Source: Planctomycetota bacterium (GTDB lineage Bacteria > Planctomycetota > Planctomycetia > Pirellulales > UBA1268). From it: 37,855 nt of DNA. The position numbers and the translations under genes are program-made. Under the pieces are notes generated by a model. It did no database searches. It was not told the origin of the DNA and was given only the letters and a program-made list of their open reading frames with translations. The stretch is taken from positions 1-37,855 of the forward strand of contig JAPOIM010000044.1 in assembly GCA_029978905.1 (NCBI GenBank), written 5' to 3'. Of the stretch, positions 7,825 through 16,709 are shown piece by piece (the first letter of the stretch is position 1; every line of letters starts with the position of its first letter).

Positions 7825-9321
7825 CTACTTCCCCTCCGCCGCCCACTGCTTCATCAGTTCGATGTTTTTCCGCAGGATTTCTTCCGCAGGAGAGCCCGCA
7901 GCCTTGGGGTTGCGGTAGACCGCCATGTCGCTGTCATACATCTCTTCAGATTCGGCTCCGTGGTCGTTCGTCTCCACGATCCATGCATCGAGCCGGCCGC
8001 GGAAGGCGAGGAGCTGTTCGCGGTAGGCCGGATCGGTCGCGAGATTGTTCAGCTCGTGCGGATCCTGCTCGAGGTCGTAGAGCTCCTCGGCGGGACGGGT
8101 TGGCTCAAAGAGCGTCGCCTGGGTGGCGTCGAGCGTGCCCGCGGCATGTGCGGCGCGGAGTGCCTTGAGAATGTCTTTGCCGTCCTTGTAGCGGTTGGGC
8201 TGAAGATGCGGGCGGTCTGGGAGAAAGTTGCGGATGTACTTGTAGCGGTCGGTCCGCAGGCAGCGGATGTGGTCGACCGTTTCGTCGCAGCGATCGCGGG
8301 CGGCGAAGATCGCATCCCGCGGTTCGTAGGAAGGGCTGAGGAGATTTCGCGACTGCATCGACGCAGGAATCGCAATGCCAGCGAGGGCGAGCGAGGTGGC
8401 GGCAATGTCGATGTGCTCGACAAGATCCTCGCGAATCTCGCCGTGGGCGATGCCTGGACCAGCGATCACCAGCGGCACATGCAGCCCTTCGTCGTAGAGG
8501 AACTGTTTGCCGCGGGCGTGGCTGATGCCGTGGTCGGTCATGAAGAGCACGACGGTGTTGTCGGCGTCGCCTTCCTCTTTGAGCCGGGCGAGAATGTCAC
8601 CCACGAAAGCGTCCGTCAGGCGAACGGTGTCGAGATAGGCGGCCCAGTCTTCCAGAACAACGGGATCACGAGGGTAGTAGGGGGGCAGGGTGACCGCTTC
8701 CGGGGAGGTCTTTGAACCAAACATGCCCTCGATCCGGTTCGCAAACTTGCGGGCCGAGGCGAGCGTGCCACCGCGGTGCTTTCCGCCGGGGAGCTGGATC
8801 TGGGCAAAGAAAGGTTGGCCGGGCTTTCGGTCGCTCCAGTCGGCCCCGTCGTACATGGCCTTGTCCCACTCGAAGTTGTAGTCGGTCTTGCCACTCTTCG
8901 AGCGGTCCCCGTTGGGCCAGCTGGTGATGGCCGTGAAGTAGCCCGCCTCCTGGAATATTTCTGGAACGGGGCGAATCTCAGTGGGGAGTTGAATCTTGAG
9001 CTGGCCGCGGCCACTGCGGTGGTGGTGGGCGCCGATCGAGGTCTGGTACATGCCGGTGATGAAGGCCGACCGGTTTGGCGAACAAACCGGGGCAGTCACA
9101 TACGCATTGGTAAACCGCACGCCATCAGCGGCGAGACCGTCGAGGTGGGGCGTCGAAATCAGCGTCTCGCCGTAGCAGGAAAAGTTGGCCGACATGTCGT
9201 CGACGATGATCCAGAGGATGTTTGGTCGCGTGTCGGCGGCGAACAGCGGCACGGCAAGCAGGAGCGTGGCGGCGAAGGTCAGGCAGCTACGGAGTGCGGA
9301 TGTTCCCAAACCTACGTTCAT
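7825..9321 (-). CDS. Secreted sulfatase (N-sulfoglucosamine sulfohydrolase-like)
   Basis: A 498-residue S1-family sulfatase. After a signal peptide ending at FAAD (about 28-30) come the metal-binding VDD (40-42) and the canonical formylglycine motif CSPNRSAFITG with C80 and R84. MTDHG provides the second metal-binding cluster, followed by HARGKQFLYDEGLHVPL. The order and wording of motifs resemble heparan N-sulfatase-type sulfatases, but the glycan target is not predictable. The ATG at 9321 is preceded by AGGGGAA; upstream in-frame ATG at 9351 would put ten charged residues before the signal. It heads a two-gene minus-strand unit with the GH43 enzyme, suggesting sulfated arabinose-containing or pectin-like substrates (inference). 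Confidence 0.9.
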   Translation of the reverse strand: MNVGLGTSALRSCLTFAATLLLAVPLFAADTRPNILWIIVDDMSANFSCYGETLISTPHLDGLAADGVRFTNAYVTAPVCSPNRSAFITGMYQTSIGAHHHRSGRGQLKIQLPTEIRPVPEIFQEAGYFTAITSWPNGDRSKSGKTDYNFEWDKAMYDGADWSDRKPGQPFFAQIQLPGGKHRGGTLASARKFANRIEGMFGSKTSPEAVTLPPYYPRDPVVLEDWAAYLDTVRLTDAFVGDILARLKEEGDADNTVVLFMTDHGISHARGKQFLYDEGLHVPLVIAGPGIAHGEIREDLVEHIDIAATSLALAGIAIPASMQSRNLLSPSYEPRDAIFAARDRCDETVDHIRCLRTDRYKYIRNFLPDRPHLQPNRYKDGKDILKALRAAHAAGTLDATQATLFEPTRPAEELYDLEQDPHELNNLATDPAYREQLLAFRGRLDAWIVETNDHGAESEEMYDSDMAVYRNPKAAGSPAEEILRKNIELMKQWAAEGK

Positions 9322-9389
9322 TCCAGTTCCCCTAGTCACGGCACGAGGCACAACCCAACGTCGCCCTCAGTGTAACGGCTCAGACTCGC

Positions 9390-9395
9390 TACAAT
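9390..9395 (+). promoter_or_regulatory. Putative -10 box (TACAAT) upstream of the AlkD-like gene
   Basis: TACAAT lies in the 131-base divergent spacer (9322-9452), 57 bases before the ATG at 9453. A TACACT-like hexamer occurs nearby on the opposite strand in front of the sulfatase. No clear -35 is visible for either. Confidence 0.3.
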
Positions 9396-9452
9396 TCGCC
9401 CCACGACGGATGGCTGCGTTTTTCTCAGAGCTCCCACACCCTCAGGACAGTT

Positions 9453-10163
9453 ATGGCGAAGTTGAAGGACGTCATGCGTCAGCTGAAGACGCTCGGGACG
9501 GAGCAGACGCGAAAGACGTTTGCGCGCCACGGCATCGAGGGGGACGTGTTTGGTGTGAAAGTAGGCGACCTCAAGCAGGTCGTGAAAACGACCCGTGGTG
9601 ACCAACCGCTCGCCGAAGCGCTTTACGCCACCGGCAACTACGACGCGATGTATCTGGCGGGTTTGATTGGCGACGGAACGCAGATGTCGCGGGCAACCGT
9701 TCGCGGTTGGGCCGAGCAGGCAAAGTGGCACACGATCGCCGGGACCGCGGTGGCATGGGTGGCGACGGAGAGCGAGCACGCCGCATCGCTGGCGGCTGTC
9801 TGGATCGATGACGATTCTGAGTTGCTGCAGTGTGCGGGGTGGACCACGCTTTGCGGCATCGTGGCCACGAAAGACGACACTGCGCTCGACATTGCAGGGC
9901 TTCGCAAACTGCTCAAGAGCATGAAAAAGCGGATGGCGAAGGCACCGGACCGCGTGCGGTACGTGATGAATAGTTTCGTGATTTCGGTCGGTTGCTATGT
10001 GACCGCTCTGAGCGACGCGGCGCGGGAGACGGCGGCTGGGATTGGTGTGGTCGACGTCGACATGGGCAACACGGCGTGTAAGGTGCCAGACGCGGTGGCT
10101 GCGATCGAGAAGGTGGCTTCGATGGGCCGCCTTGGCCTGAAGCGAAAAACATTCCGCTGCTAA
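9453..10163 (+). CDS. AlkD-like DNA alkylation repair protein
   Basis: A 236-residue, all-helical protein of the DNA alkylation repair (AlkD/AlkC, ALK-repeat) type. The opening MAKLKDVMRQLKTLGTEQTR and the segment FGVKVGDLKQVVK are typical of the family, as is the run of short helical repeats with conserved Trp residues (VRGWAEQAKW; AAVWIDDDSELLQCAGWTTL). Family members recognise or excise alkylated purines without base flipping; some act in other ways, so glycosylase activity is an inference. No signal peptide, cytoplasmic. The ATG at 9453 has AGGACAG about 5 bases upstream. It stands apart in function from the polysaccharide genes around it. The next gene follows after 38 bases. Confidence 0.85.
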   Translation: MAKLKDVMRQLKTLGTEQTRKTFARHGIEGDVFGVKVGDLKQVVKTTRGDQPLAEALYATGNYDAMYLAGLIGDGTQMSRATVRGWAEQAKWHTIAGTAVAWVATESEHAASLAAVWIDDDSELLQCAGWTTLCGIVATKDDTALDIAGLRKLLKSMKKRMAKAPDRVRYVMNSFVISVGCYVTALSDAARETAAGIGVVDVDMGNTACKVPDAVAAIEKVASMGRLGLKRKTFRC

Positions 10164-10201
10164 GTAGAGCGAGTCGACGAGCACCCCCAAGGACCAGATG
10201 C

Positions 10202-11131
10202 GTGAACAGCTTCGCCGACGACGATTCACTGGACGACGACGTGCCTGAGGACGAGGATGCAGGCGGCGACAGCGGACTGCTGAACCTTCGCCTGCCAACC
10301 TTCGGGGGCAAGCAGTTCTGGACCGACCATCAGTGGAGGAACGGCTGGCGAATCCAGCAGAACGCGGTCACGACCCATTGGCGGCTGCTGGATCCAAACA
10401 ACGTGCGGTTTGCCTGGGGATCGCGCGTGGCTTGCGAGAATGTTCTCGCCGAGCATGCGGCGGCCGCTCGGGATCCGGAGACACCGCATGTTGTGTTGTT
10501 GCACGGGTTGTTTCGGTCGGCGGCCTCGATGCAGGGGCTCGGCGATGCGCTCGCGGCAAGGTTTCCCTGGCGGACGGTGCTCTTTGAATACGCAAGCACA
10601 CGGGGCTCCATCGGCGAGCACGCCCGCGCGTTACGAGAGGTGGTGGAGGGGTTGCCTGCCACGGCCCCCATGCGTTTTGTCGGCCACAGCATGGGGAACA
10701 TTGTGGTGCGGCATGCCCTCGGCGATTGGGAAAAGGCAGACGCACGGGGAGTTCTCAAGCGACTCAACTCCGTGGTGATGCTCGGTCCACCCAATCAAGG
10801 GGCTGCGATCGCCCGGCAGTTGGCAAAGGTGCCAACGTATGAATGGATCGCAGGAGAGGGAGGGCTTGAGTTGGGGCCGCGCTGGAAAGAGTTCGAGGCG
10901 CATCTCGCCACGCCGAGGTGTCCCTTTGGCATCGTGGCGGGTCGCCTTCCCGACGTTGTTTTCAATCCGTTGGTGGGGGACGTGGGTGACTTCGTGGTCA
11001 GCGTCGAGGAAACACGGCTGCCGGGAGGGCAGGTGCTTGAGGTGACCCAGGGACACTCCTTCATCATGGACGACAGTACGGTGCAGCGGGCGGTGGGAAA
11101 CTTTCTCGACCACCAACGGTTTGGTGAGTGA
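10202..11131 (+). CDS. Alpha/beta hydrolase (esterase/lipase-like)
   Basis: A 309-residue alpha/beta hydrolase. After a very acidic N-terminal tail (residues 4-22 are mostly Asp/Glu) comes the oxyanion-hole strand VVLLHGLF (98-104) and the nucleophile elbow GHSMG with S163. The likely catalytic His is in VTQGHSFIMDD near the C-terminus. The pattern resembles soluble triacylglycerol-lipase/esterase-like proteins with the GPPNQG segment. No signal peptide or membrane helix is seen, so it is probably cytoplasmic. The GTG at 10202 is used as start because no in-frame ATG lies before the conserved core and AAGGA lies shortly upstream. Its substrate is unknown. It lies 38 bases after the AlkD-like gene. 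Confidence 0.83.
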   Translation: MNSFADDDSLDDDVPEDEDAGGDSGLLNLRLPTFGGKQFWTDHQWRNGWRIQQNAVTTHWRLLDPNNVRFAWGSRVACENVLAEHAAAARDPETPHVVLLHGLFRSAASMQGLGDALAARFPWRTVLFEYASTRGSIGEHARALREVVEGLPATAPMRFVGHSMGNIVVRHALGDWEKADARGVLKRLNSVVMLGPPNQGAAIARQLAKVPTYEWIAGEGGLELGPRWKEFEAHLATPRCPFGIVAGRLPDVVFNPLVGDVGDFVVSVEETRLPGGQVLEVTQGHSFIMDDSTVQRAVGNFLDHQRFGE

Positions 11132-11211
11132 GTGCGGTAGGCTGACGTCCTGTGGATTTGGGATTTCTGGGCCATTCGCCGTGGCCATCGACTTTGTTGA
11201 GACTTGTGGGC

Positions 11212-12567
11212 ATGCGCTCTTTTCCTTTTTCGCTCTGTGCCGCCTGTGCCGCGCTTGGGCTTTTGTGGGGGCAGGGCGGTTTCGCCGCGGATGTGGCCTT
11301 TGGACCCTACGACTACGAGCCGAAGCCAGAACACACGGCGTTTCAAAGTTTTCATCCCCGCTTAGCGCCGAAGCCAGGCTCGCTGGTGCTCCGTGAGGGA
11401 GATCGGTTGGCGATCTGTGGTGATTCCATCACCGAACAAAAGATGTATTCGCGGCTGATGGAGGCCTACCTCACCGCATGTGTGCCGCAGCTGAAGGTCA
11501 CGGTGCGGCAGTACGGCTGGAGCGGCGAAAAGACCGATGGCTTCTTGAACCGGATGGAGCAGGACTGTCTCTCGTTCGATCCTACGGTCGTCACGCTGGC
11601 CTACGGGATGAACGATTCTCGGTACCGCCCCTTCGATGTCACCAACGGCCGCTGGTATGAGGATCACTACACCGCGATTGTCCGCGGGCTGAAAGCGCAC
11701 GGGGCGAGGGTCGTGGTGGGCTCGCCTGGCTGTGCCGGGAAGATCGCCGAGTGGGTCAAGAGTCGGGCCGGCACGCTCGAACAGCACAACATCACCCTGT
11801 GCGCCCTGCGAGACATCGCCATGGGGGTGGCCGAACGTGAAGAGGTCCGCTTTGCCGATATCTTCTGGCCGATGTACCAGGCTCAGGTGCTTGCGCCGGC
11901 CGAGCACCACGCGACCGAGGCGGCTCCCTACCTCGTCGCTGGCGATGATGGCATTCACCCAGGCTGGGCCGGGCACGTGATCATGGCGTGGGCCATGCTG
12001 CGGTCATTGGGGCTCGACGGCGACCTTGGAACCATTGCGATCGATCTTGCGGCCGATACGGCCGTGGGCAGTGAGGGGCATGTGATTGACGCATGCACCG
12101 ATGGGAAACTGACAATTACAAGCACCCGGTATCCGTTCTGCAGCCGTGGCGATGTGGACGACGACAATACGATTCGCTCCGGGCTCACGCTCGTGCCCTT
12201 TGACGACGAACTCAACCGGCTCACCCTCCGTGTCGCCAATGCTGCTCCGGGCATGTACCGGGTGCGTTGGGGGAACGCATCGCAGACGGTGTCCTCGCAG
12301 GAACTTGGCGAGGGGATCAATCTCGCCGCGGTGTTTCGTGAGAATCCATTCTCCGAATCGTTTGATCGCGTACTGGATGCCGTCGAACGCAAGCAGGCGT
12401 ACGAGACGGAGCAGGTGAAGCGAGCGTTCCGCAGCCAGGAAGCGAAAAGCAACTTCGCCGCAGTCGTCGCGGAAACTGAGGCGATTCGAAAGCCGTTGGC
12501 TGACGCGGTGGCGGCATCGGTGACGCCGGTGACCCACACCCTTTCGGTGGAGCGGGTTGGGAACTGA
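11212..12567 (+). CDS. Secreted SGNH/GDSL hydrolase
   Basis: A 451-residue exported SGNH hydrolase. A signal peptide (MRSFPFSL...GGFAAD) precedes a short linker. SGNH blocks are all present: block I AICGDSITEQ with nucleophile S72, the Gly-bearing GWSGEKTDG, block III YGMNDSRY, and block V DGIHPGWAGH carrying the Asp-His pair. A beta-rich, then helical C-terminal part (about 300-451) follows the catalytic domain. In Planctomycetota such proteins are usually annotated as sialate O-acetylesterase- or rhamnogalacturonan-acetylesterase-like; deacetylation of a polysaccharide is plausible but not shown. The ATG at 11212 begins the signal peptide; a GTG at 11152 would add 20 residues. It precedes the SHD1 protein by 31 bases. 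Confidence 0.85.
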   Translation: MRSFPFSLCAACAALGLLWGQGGFAADVAFGPYDYEPKPEHTAFQSFHPRLAPKPGSLVLREGDRLAICGDSITEQKMYSRLMEAYLTACVPQLKVTVRQYGWSGEKTDGFLNRMEQDCLSFDPTVVTLAYGMNDSRYRPFDVTNGRWYEDHYTAIVRGLKAHGARVVVGSPGCAGKIAEWVKSRAGTLEQHNITLCALRDIAMGVAEREEVRFADIFWPMYQAQVLAPAEHHATEAAPYLVAGDDGIHPGWAGHVIMAWAMLRSLGLDGDLGTIAIDLAADTAVGSEGHVIDACTDGKLTITSTRYPFCSRGDVDDDNTIRSGLTLVPFDDELNRLTLRVANAAPGMYRVRWGNASQTVSSQELGEGINLAAVFRENPFSESFDRVLDAVERKQAYETEQVKRAFRSQEAKSNFAAVVAETEAIRKPLADAVAASVTPVTHTLSVERVGN

Positions 12568-12598
12568 GCAGAGCGACCTTTCGTTGGGTGAGGCGAAG

Positions 12599-14623
12599 AT
12601 GCGAGCGCGTGTTTGCGTGGCGGTGGCCTGGGGCCTGTGGGCTGTGGGCTTGGCCGGGCAGGGTTTTTCCCTAGAGGGCGAGGCAGGGGGCGAGGCGCGG
12701 ACCTGGGCCGACGCATCAGGGAAGTTTTCGGTGCGGGCCACGCTCCGCGAGAAGAACGAGACAGTCGTCACGCTCGTCACGGCCGACGGCAGGGTCGTCG
12801 AGGTGCCGATTGCGCGGCTGAGTGAGGCCGACAAGACGTATCTTGCGTCGCTCGAAACGCCGGAGGACAACCCGTTTGCCGGTGGCGTCCCGCTTGCGGG
12901 GATGACGGATCTGGTGCCGCAGGTCGGTGGGACGCCGACTGCGAGGCCTGGCATCGCGAGCCCAGCCGTGGTGGAACTGCCGAGCAACACGCTTGCTGAT
13001 CGCCGTGAGTCGGCGTCGGTCGGGCCGACGATGGCGTTGCCTGGTGCAGGGAATGCGATCAACCTCATGGGGGAGCCCACTGAAGATGTGGCTCTTGGGC
13101 CTGATCCATTTCCCGCCGTGAGTAGCGTGCCTGCTGCCGCGGTTCCGCTTCCACCGACCGATGCCTATGACAAGCTCGGCGGCCCGATTCTGGTGGCCGA
13201 CAACCGGTTTGTGGTGTCGATCGGTCGCAATAAATCCGGTTCTCCCGAGGAGACGCGTGGTCGTCTGGCCGTGGTGGGGCTTGCGAAAGGGAGCGTTGAC
13301 GTCGTGTGGGACAAGCCGCAGGCACTCAAGGTGCTTGGGCATCACCAACCGACCGGACGGACGTTGATCGTTGACGCGCTCGATCAGTTTCAGCGAGCTG
13401 GCGAACTGGTGATGCTTGAAGGGGTCGCCGAAGGGACGCCAAGAGAGCTCTACCGCAGGGCATTGCCCGGCTTAGGGAAGGCGGGCTTCCAGCCGATGGT
13501 GGAATGGGCACAGATGCTCTCGGGCTCTCACATCGCCGCGATTGTCGACGGCCAGCTGCTCGTCTGGGATCTGCCTGCGGCGCAGTTGCTCTACAGCATC
13601 GCGAACGTGCGGGCGACCGAGCCCCCTGCCTTCAGTGGCAGCCAACGCTACATGGCGGTGCCGCATGGAGGTTCCGTCTCAATCCTGGAGACGGCCACGG
13701 GGGCGTTGGTGCGCACGTTCGAAACTGGGCAGTCGGTTACCGCAGGTGTGGCTTTCCATCCCAATGGCGGATTCGTGGCGGTGTGCAGTTCCAATCAGTA
13801 TCTCGTGTGGGACTGGCTTGAAGATCGCGTCGTGTCACAGGCGGTGACCACGGACCAGCTCGGTTCGTTCCCGATCGCGTGGCTCAATCCCACGCAGTTT
13901 CGCACTGCCCTTGGCAGCGTGATCGACCTCGACCTCGGAATGCCCGTGTGGAAATACCACCTGGGGGCCGCCGCCAGTCCTCATCTGATCGGCAACACGC
14001 TTGTGACGGTCGCCACGAGCCCGAAAGCCACGCTGGTGGCGCTTGCAGTGCCCCATCCCGCGGCCGAGCAGGCGATGAAGAAACTCATGGGCGCGGGGGA
14101 TGAAGCGATGCTCGTGCGGCCAGGATCCAAGGTCGCGATTGCAGTCGAAGGCGTGACGGGGGATGACGCGACGGCCGTCGAGCAGGCGTTGGCAGCGGCT
14201 GCGGAGAAAGCGGGCTGGAAGGTGAGCCGGCGTGCCCCTGTCACGCTCGTCGCGCGGATTGGCCGCGGAGAGCAGCAACAGCTCAACTACCGCATGATGG
14301 GAAGCGGATCGCGAAACACGAGCACGGCGACGCTGACGCCCTTTACCGCAGACTTGGAGATTCGCTCCGGGCAAGGCGTGCTTTGGCAGCGGTCTTCGAC
14401 CAACCATGTTCCTTCGCTGTTGCGGCTGGAGGAGGGGGAGACCGTGCAGGATGCGGTGACGCGGTATGAGAAGCCAGACCCAGGCTTTTTCGGGAGGCTG
14501 CAGCTGCCGCCGCGGATCCCCAAGCCTGATGTGGCCGATCAGATCGGCATGAGTTCGCTCAGCAATGGCACGTGGATGGATATCCCCGCGGAGATCAGGA
14601 ACCGAAACCGTGCCCGCGAGTAG
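12599..14623 (+). CDS. Secreted SHD1-domain protein with propeller-like body
   Basis: A 674-residue exported protein. After the signal peptide (about 1-22) residues about 30-80 form an SHD1 domain (RTWADASGKFSV ... VPIARLSEADKTYL), a short beta module first seen in yeast Sla1 and very common in exported planctomycete proteins. Residues about 190-480 contain repeated beta-strand units suggestive of a WD40- or quinoprotein-like propeller (for example WDLPAAQLLYSI, AVPHGGSVSILE, AVCSSNQYLVWDW). The last 150 residues are a separate mixed domain. No catalytic motif is recognised, so a binding or scaffolding role is more likely than an enzymatic one. The ATG at 12599 is preceded by GTGAGGCGAAG. It lies between two polysaccharide esterase genes. 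Confidence 0.75.
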   Translation: MRARVCVAVAWGLWAVGLAGQGFSLEGEAGGEARTWADASGKFSVRATLREKNETVVTLVTADGRVVEVPIARLSEADKTYLASLETPEDNPFAGGVPLAGMTDLVPQVGGTPTARPGIASPAVVELPSNTLADRRESASVGPTMALPGAGNAINLMGEPTEDVALGPDPFPAVSSVPAAAVPLPPTDAYDKLGGPILVADNRFVVSIGRNKSGSPEETRGRLAVVGLAKGSVDVVWDKPQALKVLGHHQPTGRTLIVDALDQFQRAGELVMLEGVAEGTPRELYRRALPGLGKAGFQPMVEWAQMLSGSHIAAIVDGQLLVWDLPAAQLLYSIANVRATEPPAFSGSQRYMAVPHGGSVSILETATGALVRTFETGQSVTAGVAFHPNGGFVAVCSSNQYLVWDWLEDRVVSQAVTTDQLGSFPIAWLNPTQFRTALGSVIDLDLGMPVWKYHLGAAASPHLIGNTLVTVATSPKATLVALAVPHPAAEQAMKKLMGAGDEAMLVRPGSKVAIAVEGVTGDDATAVEQALAAAAEKAGWKVSRRAPVTLVARIGRGEQQQLNYRMMGSGSRNTSTATLTPFTADLEIRSGQGVLWQRSSTNHVPSLLRLEEGETVQDAVTRYEKPDPGFFGRLQLPPRIPKPDVADQIGMSSLSNGTWMDIPAEIRNRNRARE

Positions 14624-14655
14624 GTGGCGACGAGTCATGCGATTCGCGAGCACTC

Positions 14656-16680
14656 ATGAAAGGCTTTATGCGACACCTCATTGTTGTGACGCTCCTCGCA
14701 GGGTTCGCCGTGTGTTCCGGCTTGACGCGGGAGGCGTGCGGTCAGCCATTGGTGGAGCGAACCGAGCCGCCACGCGAGTGGGTGGAACCAGCGACTGGGC
14801 ACCGTGTTGTCCGCCTGTCGAACCTGCCCGGCAGCATGAGTTTCTACTTTCATCAAAACGCCTATACGCCTGAGGGCGACAAGCTGCTGATCTCCACGCC
14901 GCGGGGGCTTGAGACGGTCGACCTGGCCACTCGTGACATCAAGACGGTCGTGGACCGGGAGAGTCTGCGGCTCGGCGGGAGCAGTGGGCTGGAGATGGGG
15001 CGGAAAACAAGGCACGTCTACTACTCCGTGCGGACGGCCGACGGGCTCGCGTTGCGGGCAACACACGTCGACACGGGAGAGTCTCGCGATCTCGTCACGC
15101 TGCCGTTGGGGGCGAGCTTTAACAGTATCAACGCCGACGAGACGCTTGCGTTTGGGACGATACAAGACGTTCGCCCCGGTGAGTTCCGGCGGAGTCGATC
15201 GGGACCACGGCAGATGCGGTTCTTTACCGCGGACCTCGCCACCGGCGAGATCGCCACGTTCCATGAGTCGACCGACTGGCTGAACCACCTCCAGTGCTCT
15301 CCCACCGATCCAGGCCTGGGGCTGTTTTGCCACGAAGGCACCTGGCAAGACGTGGACCGGGTGTGGACGATCCGCTTTGGCGACGAAGACGCCAAACTGA
15401 TGCACCGTCGCGAGATCCAATACGAAATCGCAGGGCATGAGTTCTTTGGGGCCGACGGGCAGTGGGTCTGGTACGACCTGCAAACGCCTCGTGCTGCGCA
15501 GTTTTGGTTGGCCGGCGTGAACGTGACGACCGGCGAGCGGATCCGCTATGCGTTGGACCGCAGCGAGTGGTCGGTGCACTACAACGTGTCGCGTGATGGG
15601 ACGCTGTTTGCCGGTGACGGAGGCGGGCCAGACAGTGTGGCCAACCAGACGCCCCTGCCTGAAAAGCGTCGGCTGGATCCTCCGGGCAACGGGCAGTGGA
15701 TCTCTCTCTTCCGCCCACAGGCAGAAACGACGGAGGCGACTGTTGGCGGCGAGCCGGCGAGGTCTGGCACGTTTCAGTCAGAGCGGCTCGTTGATCTTTC
15801 CAAACACGACTACCGGCTCGAACCCAACGTGACGTTCACACCGGATGGAAAGTGGATTGTGTTTCGCTCAAACATGCACGGCGCGTCGCATGTGTACGCC
15901 GTTGCGGTCGAGAAAGAAGCGGAGGCACGCCCTGTTGCCGAGGAGCGCCCACGGTTGATCTTGATCGGTGACTCGACCGTCAAGAACGGCAGCGGTCAGG
16001 GAGACGGAGGCCTGTGGGGTTGGGGGCAGGTGATTGCGACGCAATTTGATACGAGTCGGATCGACATCGAGAACCGAGCGCTTGGCGGCCGTAGCAGCCG
16101 TACCTACCTCACCGAAGGACTCTGGAGCCGGTCGCTCGAACGCGTCCGTCCGGGTGACTTCGTGGTGATGCAGTTTGGTCACAACGACGGTGGCTCGATG
16201 TTTGAGGGGGACCGTCCACGCGCCTCGCGGAAGGGCAATGGTGACGATGCGGTTGATGGTGTGGTGGAGCAGACTGGCAAAGCAGAAACCGTGCACTCCT
16301 ATGGCTGGTATCTCCGGCGCTATGTGAATGACGTCAAAGAAGCCGGGGGGATTCCGATTGTGGTCTCGCCCGTGCCGCGCGATCGCTGGGAGAACGGCCG
16401 GGTATTGCGTGCCTCTGGCGACTACGGCGGCTGGGCGAGGGAAGCCGCGGAGCAGGCTGGGGCTGCGTTTGTGGATCTCAACGAGTTGATCGCGGTTCGC
16501 TACGAAGCTCTCGGAGAGAAGGACGTCGGCACGCGTTTCTTCACCGAGGACGATTGGACGCACACGACGCGGGCCGGCGCTGAGGCGAACGCGTCATGCC
16601 TTGTAGAGGGTTTGCGAAATCTTGAGGGCTGCACCCTCGCGACGTTTCTGCTCGACGCGCCTGCGGGTGACGCACCGTAG
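14656..16680 (+). CDS. PL22 oligogalacturonate lyase-like / CE12 acetylesterase fusion
   Basis: A 674-residue exported two-domain protein. Signal peptide about 1-30. Residues about 35-420 match the seven-bladed propeller of PL22 oligogalacturonide lyases: GHRVVRLSNLPGS at the start, HLQCSPTDPGLGLFCHEG (about 211-228), VDRVWTIR, and YEIAGHEFFGADGQWVWYD (about 257-275). Residues about 432-660 are an SGNH domain of rhamnogalacturonan acetylesterase (CE12) type: LIGDST with S440, GGRSSRT, MQFGHND, and DWTH with D633 and H636. The combined activity would be depolymerisation and deacetylation of pectin fragments. In classical PL22 enzymes Mn is held by a Q-x-x-H-x-H cluster; here the matching stretch reads LEPNVTF, so two His appear replaced by Glu and Asn. 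Start at 14656; ATG at 14668 is also possible. Confidence 0.82.
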   Translation: MKGFMRHLIVVTLLAGFAVCSGLTREACGQPLVERTEPPREWVEPATGHRVVRLSNLPGSMSFYFHQNAYTPEGDKLLISTPRGLETVDLATRDIKTVVDRESLRLGGSSGLEMGRKTRHVYYSVRTADGLALRATHVDTGESRDLVTLPLGASFNSINADETLAFGTIQDVRPGEFRRSRSGPRQMRFFTADLATGEIATFHESTDWLNHLQCSPTDPGLGLFCHEGTWQDVDRVWTIRFGDEDAKLMHRREIQYEIAGHEFFGADGQWVWYDLQTPRAAQFWLAGVNVTTGERIRYALDRSEWSVHYNVSRDGTLFAGDGGGPDSVANQTPLPEKRRLDPPGNGQWISLFRPQAETTEATVGGEPARSGTFQSERLVDLSKHDYRLEPNVTFTPDGKWIVFRSNMHGASHVYAVAVEKEAEARPVAEERPRLILIGDSTVKNGSGQGDGGLWGWGQVIATQFDTSRIDIENRALGGRSSRTYLTEGLWSRSLERVRPGDFVVMQFGHNDGGSMFEGDRPRASRKGNGDDAVDGVVEQTGKAETVHSYGWYLRRYVNDVKEAGGIPIVVSPVPRDRWENGRVLRASGDYGGWAREAAEQAGAAFVDLNELIAVRYEALGEKDVGTRFFTEDDWTHTTRAGAEANASCLVEGLRNLEGCTLATFLLDAPAGDAP

Positions 16681-16709
16681 CCCGGCTGGTGCCACCGCCA
16701 CTTCAGGAG

